Assembly: GCA_005881355.1 (NCBI GenBank)
Contig: VBDM01000089.1
Span: 1-15,677 of the forward strand
Reading direction: 5' to 3'
Length of the DNA: 15,677 nucleotides
Source of the DNA: Betaproteobacteria bacterium
GTDB lineage: Bacteria > Pseudomonadota > Gammaproteobacteria > Burkholderiales > SG8-39
Made by a program: the position numbers and the translations under genes. Under the pieces are notes generated by a model. The model did not search any database, was not told the DNA's origin, and was given only the letters and a program-made list of their open reading frames with translations. The number at the start of each line of letters is the position of its first letter. The stretch's first letter is position 1. Shown one piece after another: positions 13,133 through 15,677 of the stretch.

Positions 13133-13554
13133 CGCTCGTTCCCGATGTCGAGCGCTTTCATCGCCATCGCCCTCGCCATGCTGAGCGCGCGCACGTTCGC
13201 CTCGTACGCGCGCCCGATCTCGACCAGGCGCACCATCTCGGACACCGGGCTCACGTCCGGGTACGCTACGAACCCGCGCGTGTCCGCGTCGGGATGGCCC
13301 GGATCGAAGACCAACCGCGGTGCGGTGGTGCTTTCCGCCACCGACACGTCCACGGGCCGCGGCAGGGCGCTCGCCAGATTCATGTCAAAGGAATCCATCG
13401 CCGTGGCTCTCGCCACGACCCGCAAGGGGCGATAGGCGTTTCCCCCCGCCGACGTGGTCTGCGCGTTGGCGAGGTTCGCCGCCGTGACTTCCAGGCGCAT
13501 GCGCTCGAGGTTCATCCCCGCCGAGCTGATGTCGAACACCGATGAGAAATCCAT
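13129..13554 (-). CDS. flgC: Proximal rod protein FlgC
   Basis: A 141-residue rod protein. The N-terminal signature SSAGMNLERMRLEVTAANLA followed by NAQTT and AYRPLRVV is FlgC-like. The C-terminus has GFVAYPDVSPVSEMVRLVEI then GRAYEANVRALSMARAMAMK, the conserved axial-protein helix. It joins FlgB in the proximal rod. GGGAGGAAC lies directly before its ATG, inside the end of flgB, which ends immediately before the ATG (TAAATG). Length is normal. Confidence 0.95.
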   Translation of the reverse strand: MDFSSVFDISSAGMNLERMRLEVTAANLANAQTTSAGGNAYRPLRVVARATAMDSFDMNLASALPRPVDVSVAESTTAPRLVFDPGHPDADTRGFVAYPDVSPVSEMVRLVEIGRAYEANVRALSMARAMAMKALDIGNER

Positions 13555-13941
13555 TTAGTTCCTCCCTTCCCGAATCGCGAGTCTGATCAGCGCTCCGCTT
13601 TTTCCCAGCGCCGCGAGCAGCGCCTCGTAGCGGACCGCGTTCTCCATCATCAATGCCACTTCCCGATCCGCCTGGACCGGACGGTCCGTAGGATCCGGAC
13701 GCACCTGTGCCTCGAGCGAGTCGATCGCGCGCCTCGCCGCGGCGTCGTCTCTGCCGAGGAGCGCCGTGCGCGCCGCGGCGAGCTGGTCCTCGAACGACAC
13801 TTGCAGGGGGTGATAGCCCTCCACGGACGCGTTGGCGATGTTGGCGGCGTGCACGGCATGGCGTAATACGCCGGCGTCGAGCGCGCGCAAGACCAGCTCG
13901 GTGGTGGGGTTGTTCAGAATGCCGGAGATCTCGCCGCTCAT
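13555..13941 (-). CDS. flgB: Proximal rod protein FlgB
   Basis: A 128-residue rod subunit. The axial-protein N-terminal region reads LDAGVLRHAVHAANIANASV then EGYHPLQVSFEDQL, a variant of the common ANANTPGYK motif, and the C-terminus has DREVALMMENAVRYEALLAA, typical of FlgB. ATG 13941 overlaps the flgJ stop (ATGA). flgBC come after flgHIJ here, rather than at the head of the operon as in enterobacteria. Confidence 0.93.
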   Translation of the reverse strand: MSGEISGILNNPTTELVLRALDAGVLRHAVHAANIANASVEGYHPLQVSFEDQLAAARTALLGRDDAAARRAIDSLEAQVRPDPTDRPVQADREVALMMENAVRYEALLAALGKSGALIRLAIREGRN

Positions 13942-14222
13942 TTTTGCTCGCCTCCCATGCTGGCCCGGACCAGCACCGCGCCCAGGCCGAGGTCGAGCTT
14001 GTCTGCGAGCTGGTCCGCCAGGAGCTGGCTTATGACGGACTGCGCGGCGCCGCCGAATTCGCCTTTGCCTGCGCCCAGTGCCGTGGATGCGCCCAGATCG
14101 CCCAGCAGCATCCGCAAGATCAGCGCGTCGAACTCCTTCGCGAGACGCGCCGGGTCGCGGGCGAGCGTCCCCGGATCGGCGCCGGCCTGCAGAGGAATCA
14201 TCGAAATTCCAGTGATGTCCAT
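13938..14222 (-). CDS. flgJ: Rod-binding protein FlgJ, without muramidase domain
   Basis: The 94-residue product corresponds to the FlgJ N-terminal rod-assembly domain: KEFDALILRMLLGDLGAS (about residues 29-46) followed by a short link and SVISQLLADQLADKLDLGLG. Enterobacterial FlgJ is about 313 residues because it carries a C-terminal peptidoglycan hydrolase; here that domain is absent and the gene runs straight into flgB. Either a separate hydrolase opens the cell wall or none is needed. AGGAG lies 6 bases before ATG 14222. It starts 9 bases after flgI. Confidence 0.9.
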   Translation of the reverse strand: MDITGISMIPLQAGADPGTLARDPARLAKEFDALILRMLLGDLGASTALGAGKGEFGGAAQSVISQLLADQLADKLDLGLGAVLVRASMGGEQK

Positions 14223-14231
14223 TGGAAGCTC

Positions 14232-15353
14232 CTATTGAATGACCAATTCGGCGTGAAGCGCGCCCGCGCGCTTGATGCTCTGCAGGATCGCGATCACCTC
14301 GCGCGTGCTGCTCTTGACCTGCTTGAGCGCCGCGACCAGGTCGGACACCGTGGCGCCGGCCGGCATGGTCACGCTGCTCAGCCCTTCCTCGTTCGCGTCG
14401 ATGCGGGTGCGCGGCACGACTTCGGTGCGTATGCCGGGTCCCGGTCTGACCAGCACGCCTCCCGGTTGCGAGACCAGGAAGTCCGTCACCACCGTCACCT
14501 TGAGATCGCCGTGGGCGACCGAGACGTTCGACAGGCGCACGCCTCCGCCCGAGACCACCGTCCCGGTGCGCTCGTTGATGACGACCCGCGCACGCAGGTC
14601 CGGCTGGACCGTCAGGCTCTCGAGCCGTGCAACGAAATCGACGAGTCGCTCGCGCTCGCCCTCCGGCACCCGTATCGCAACTCTTCCGGCGTCCATCGCG
14701 GCGGCGGAGGCCGACAGCTTCTCGTTCACCGCCGTGGCGATTCGACTGGCCGTGGTGTAGTCGGGATCGAAAAGGACCAGGCGCATCGTGCCATCGGGAC
14801 TGAGGACCTGTGCGGTGAGATCAGCCTCCACTACGGCCCCCTCGGGGACGATTCCCGTAGTGGGATGGTTCTTCTGCACGACGTTGGCGTTCAACTCGAA
14901 CTTGTATCCCCCAACCGACACCGCCCCTTGCGCGAGAGCGTAGATCCGCCGGTCCGGCCCGTAGAGCGGGGTCATCAGGAGCGCGCCGCCGGTCAGGCTG
15001 CGCGCATCCCCCATCGAGGACACGATCACATCGAGCCTGTCCCCGGTGCGCGCGAACGCCGGGAGGGTCGCGGTCACCAGCACCGCGGCAACATTACGGC
15101 TCGCAAGTTGCGCCGGCGTTACATTCAGCCCGAATTCCCGCAGCGCGTTCGCTACCGACTGGAGCGTGGCCTGGCTGCGCGTGGAGTCGCCGGTTCCCGC
15201 GAGCCCCGACACGATGCCGTAGCCGGACACCATGTTCTCTCGCACGCCGTCCAGGCGGCCGAGCTCCTTGATCCGGACCCCGAAGTCCTGCGCCGGCGCA
15301 GACACCGCCGCGAGCAAGACCGCCGGCATCGCCGCCGCGACAAGGCTTTTCAC
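14232..15353 (-). CDS. flgI: P-ring protein FlgI
   Basis: The 373-residue product is FlgI, which forms the ring around the rod in the peptidoglycan layer. It has a signal peptide (KSLVAAAMPAVLLAAVSAPA) and the conserved opening RIKELGRLDGVRENMVSGYG, then IVSGLAGTGDST. Further conserved stretches are LVTATLPAFARTGDRLDVIV, GGALLMTPLYGPD and VVINERTGTVVSGGGVRLSN. I chose GTG 15353 because GAGGAG (15361-15366) stands 7 bases upstream; an in-frame GTG at 15368 would overlap flgH as GTGA and add five residues, also possible. Its end is followed by flgJ after 9 bases. Confidence 0.95.
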   Translation of the reverse strand: MKSLVAAAMPAVLLAAVSAPAQDFGVRIKELGRLDGVRENMVSGYGIVSGLAGTGDSTRSQATLQSVANALREFGLNVTPAQLASRNVAAVLVTATLPAFARTGDRLDVIVSSMGDARSLTGGALLMTPLYGPDRRIYALAQGAVSVGGYKFELNANVVQKNHPTTGIVPEGAVVEADLTAQVLSPDGTMRLVLFDPDYTTASRIATAVNEKLSASAAAMDAGRVAIRVPEGERERLVDFVARLESLTVQPDLRARVVINERTGTVVSGGGVRLSNVSVAHGDLKVTVVTDFLVSQPGGVLVRPGPGIRTEVVPRTRIDANEEGLSSVTMPAGATVSDLVAALKQVKSSTREVIAILQSIKRAGALHAELVIQ

Positions 15354-15360
15354 AGTGAAA

Positions 15361-15366
15361 CTCCTC
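15361..15366 (-). promoter_or_regulatory. Shine-Dalgarno GAGGAG that decides the flgI start
   Basis: GAGGAG on the minus strand, 7 bases before GTG 15353, overlapping the flgH stop. It favours the shorter FlgI start over GTG 15368. Confidence 0.6.
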
Positions 15367-15677
15367 ACAGGATCCCCAGCCAGCTCAGGAAACGCGTCAG
15401 GATTCCGGGCTTTTGCTTCTCGGCGAGCAGCCCTTGGCCGATCATTTCAATCTTGGCCTGGCCCAGGCGCGTCGAGAGCACCGTGTTGTCGGTGAGGATG
15501 TCCTGCGGCCGCACGCTGCCTTCGACCGAAATCCGCTGCTTCTCCTCGTTGACGAAGATCTCCTGATCGCCCTTGACGCGGAGGTTTCCGTTCGCCTCGA
15601 CCGACTGCACCGCCACGGTGATCCGGCCGAGCAGCTTCCCCGCACGCTCGATCTTCCCCCCGCCCTTGAAATCCTCG
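15365..15677 (-). CDS. flgH: L-ring protein FlgH, C-terminal part only
   Basis: Only the last 103 or so residues are in the window; the 5' part with its lipoprotein signal lies to the right. What is visible fits the FlgH C-terminus: FKGGGKIERAGKLLGRITVA, then SVEANGNLRVKGDQEIFVN, RISVEGSVRPQDILTDNTVL and AKIEMIGQGLLAEKQ, ending TRFLSWLGIL. FlgH makes the outer-membrane L ring. An internal GTG at 15616 is not the start. The stop overlaps the flgI translation signals, so the two are coupled. Confidence 0.93.
   Translation of the reverse strand, partial: EDFKGGGKIERAGKLLGRITVAVQSVEANGNLRVKGDQEIFVNEEKQRISVEGSVRPQDILTDNTVLSTRLGQAKIEMIGQGLLAEKQKPGILTRFLSWLGIL

Noticed and set aside
13707..15566. 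619-codon open frame on the plus strand
   Set aside because: It is antisense to flgB, flgJ, flgI and flgH, which are certain; its product is Arg/His-rich with no domain. It is a GC-bias shadow.
1..15677. tRNA, rRNA, CRISPR, insertion sequence or attachment sites
   Set aside because: No regular repeat array, transposase-like frame or RNA-gene pattern was found on reading both strands; the only strong repeat is the dyad at 10989-11031.

Overview
The window is GC-rich (roughly two-thirds GC by eye, except the first 300 bases) and comes from a Gram-negative bacterium: it encodes P-ring and L-ring proteins and an outer-membrane-type lipoprotein. The protein style suggests a beta- or gammaproteobacterium, but nothing in the window fixes the taxon. 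Its main content is one long flagellar operon on the minus strand, read from the right edge leftwards: flgH (cut by the window edge), flgI, flgJ, flgB, flgC, fliE, fliF, two small unnamed ORFs, fliH, fliI, fliJ, flgD, flgE, a short fliM-like gene, fliN, fliO, fliP and fliA. Neighbours overlap or lie within about 35 bp, mostly as ATGA/GTGA stop-start overlaps, so they are probably co-transcribed and translationally coupled. The promoter must lie to the right of the window.

The operon supplies the rod (FlgB, FlgC, FliE, FlgJ), MS ring (FliF), P and L rings, hook and hook cap, the export ATPase complex (FliH, FliI, FliJ), part of the export gate (FliO, FliP), part of the C-ring (FliM-like, FliN) and a flagellar-type sigma factor. 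It departs from the textbook layout. No fliG lies between fliF and fliH; that place is taken by two overlapping small ORFs that look like one gene of about 166 codons broken by a -1 frameshift at a C5 run. The FliM-like protein is short and lacks the N-terminal CheY-binding motif. FlgJ is only the rod-binding domain, FlgD is short, the sigma factor lacks the usual tryptophan-containing motif after region 2, and no fliK, fliL, fliQ, fliR, flhA or flhB is present. This looks like a secondary or reduced flagellar system, possibly with a changed or absent rotary switch, unless the missing parts are encoded elsewhere.

Left of the operon, converging on fliA, are two plus-strand genes: a TPR protein (2484-3113) and a 127-residue charged helical protein (3137-3520). 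Further left are a minus-strand lipoprotein (1798-2190) with an unusual upstream mini-ORF carrying a near-ideal ribosome binding site, a small two-helix membrane protein (1595-1807), and a 400-residue protein made almost wholly of TPR units (409-1611). The first 300 bases are clearly lower in GC, with only a doubtful short ORF, and are followed by several short inverted repeats before the first TPR gene. No tRNA, rRNA, CRISPR array, insertion sequence or origin was seen.
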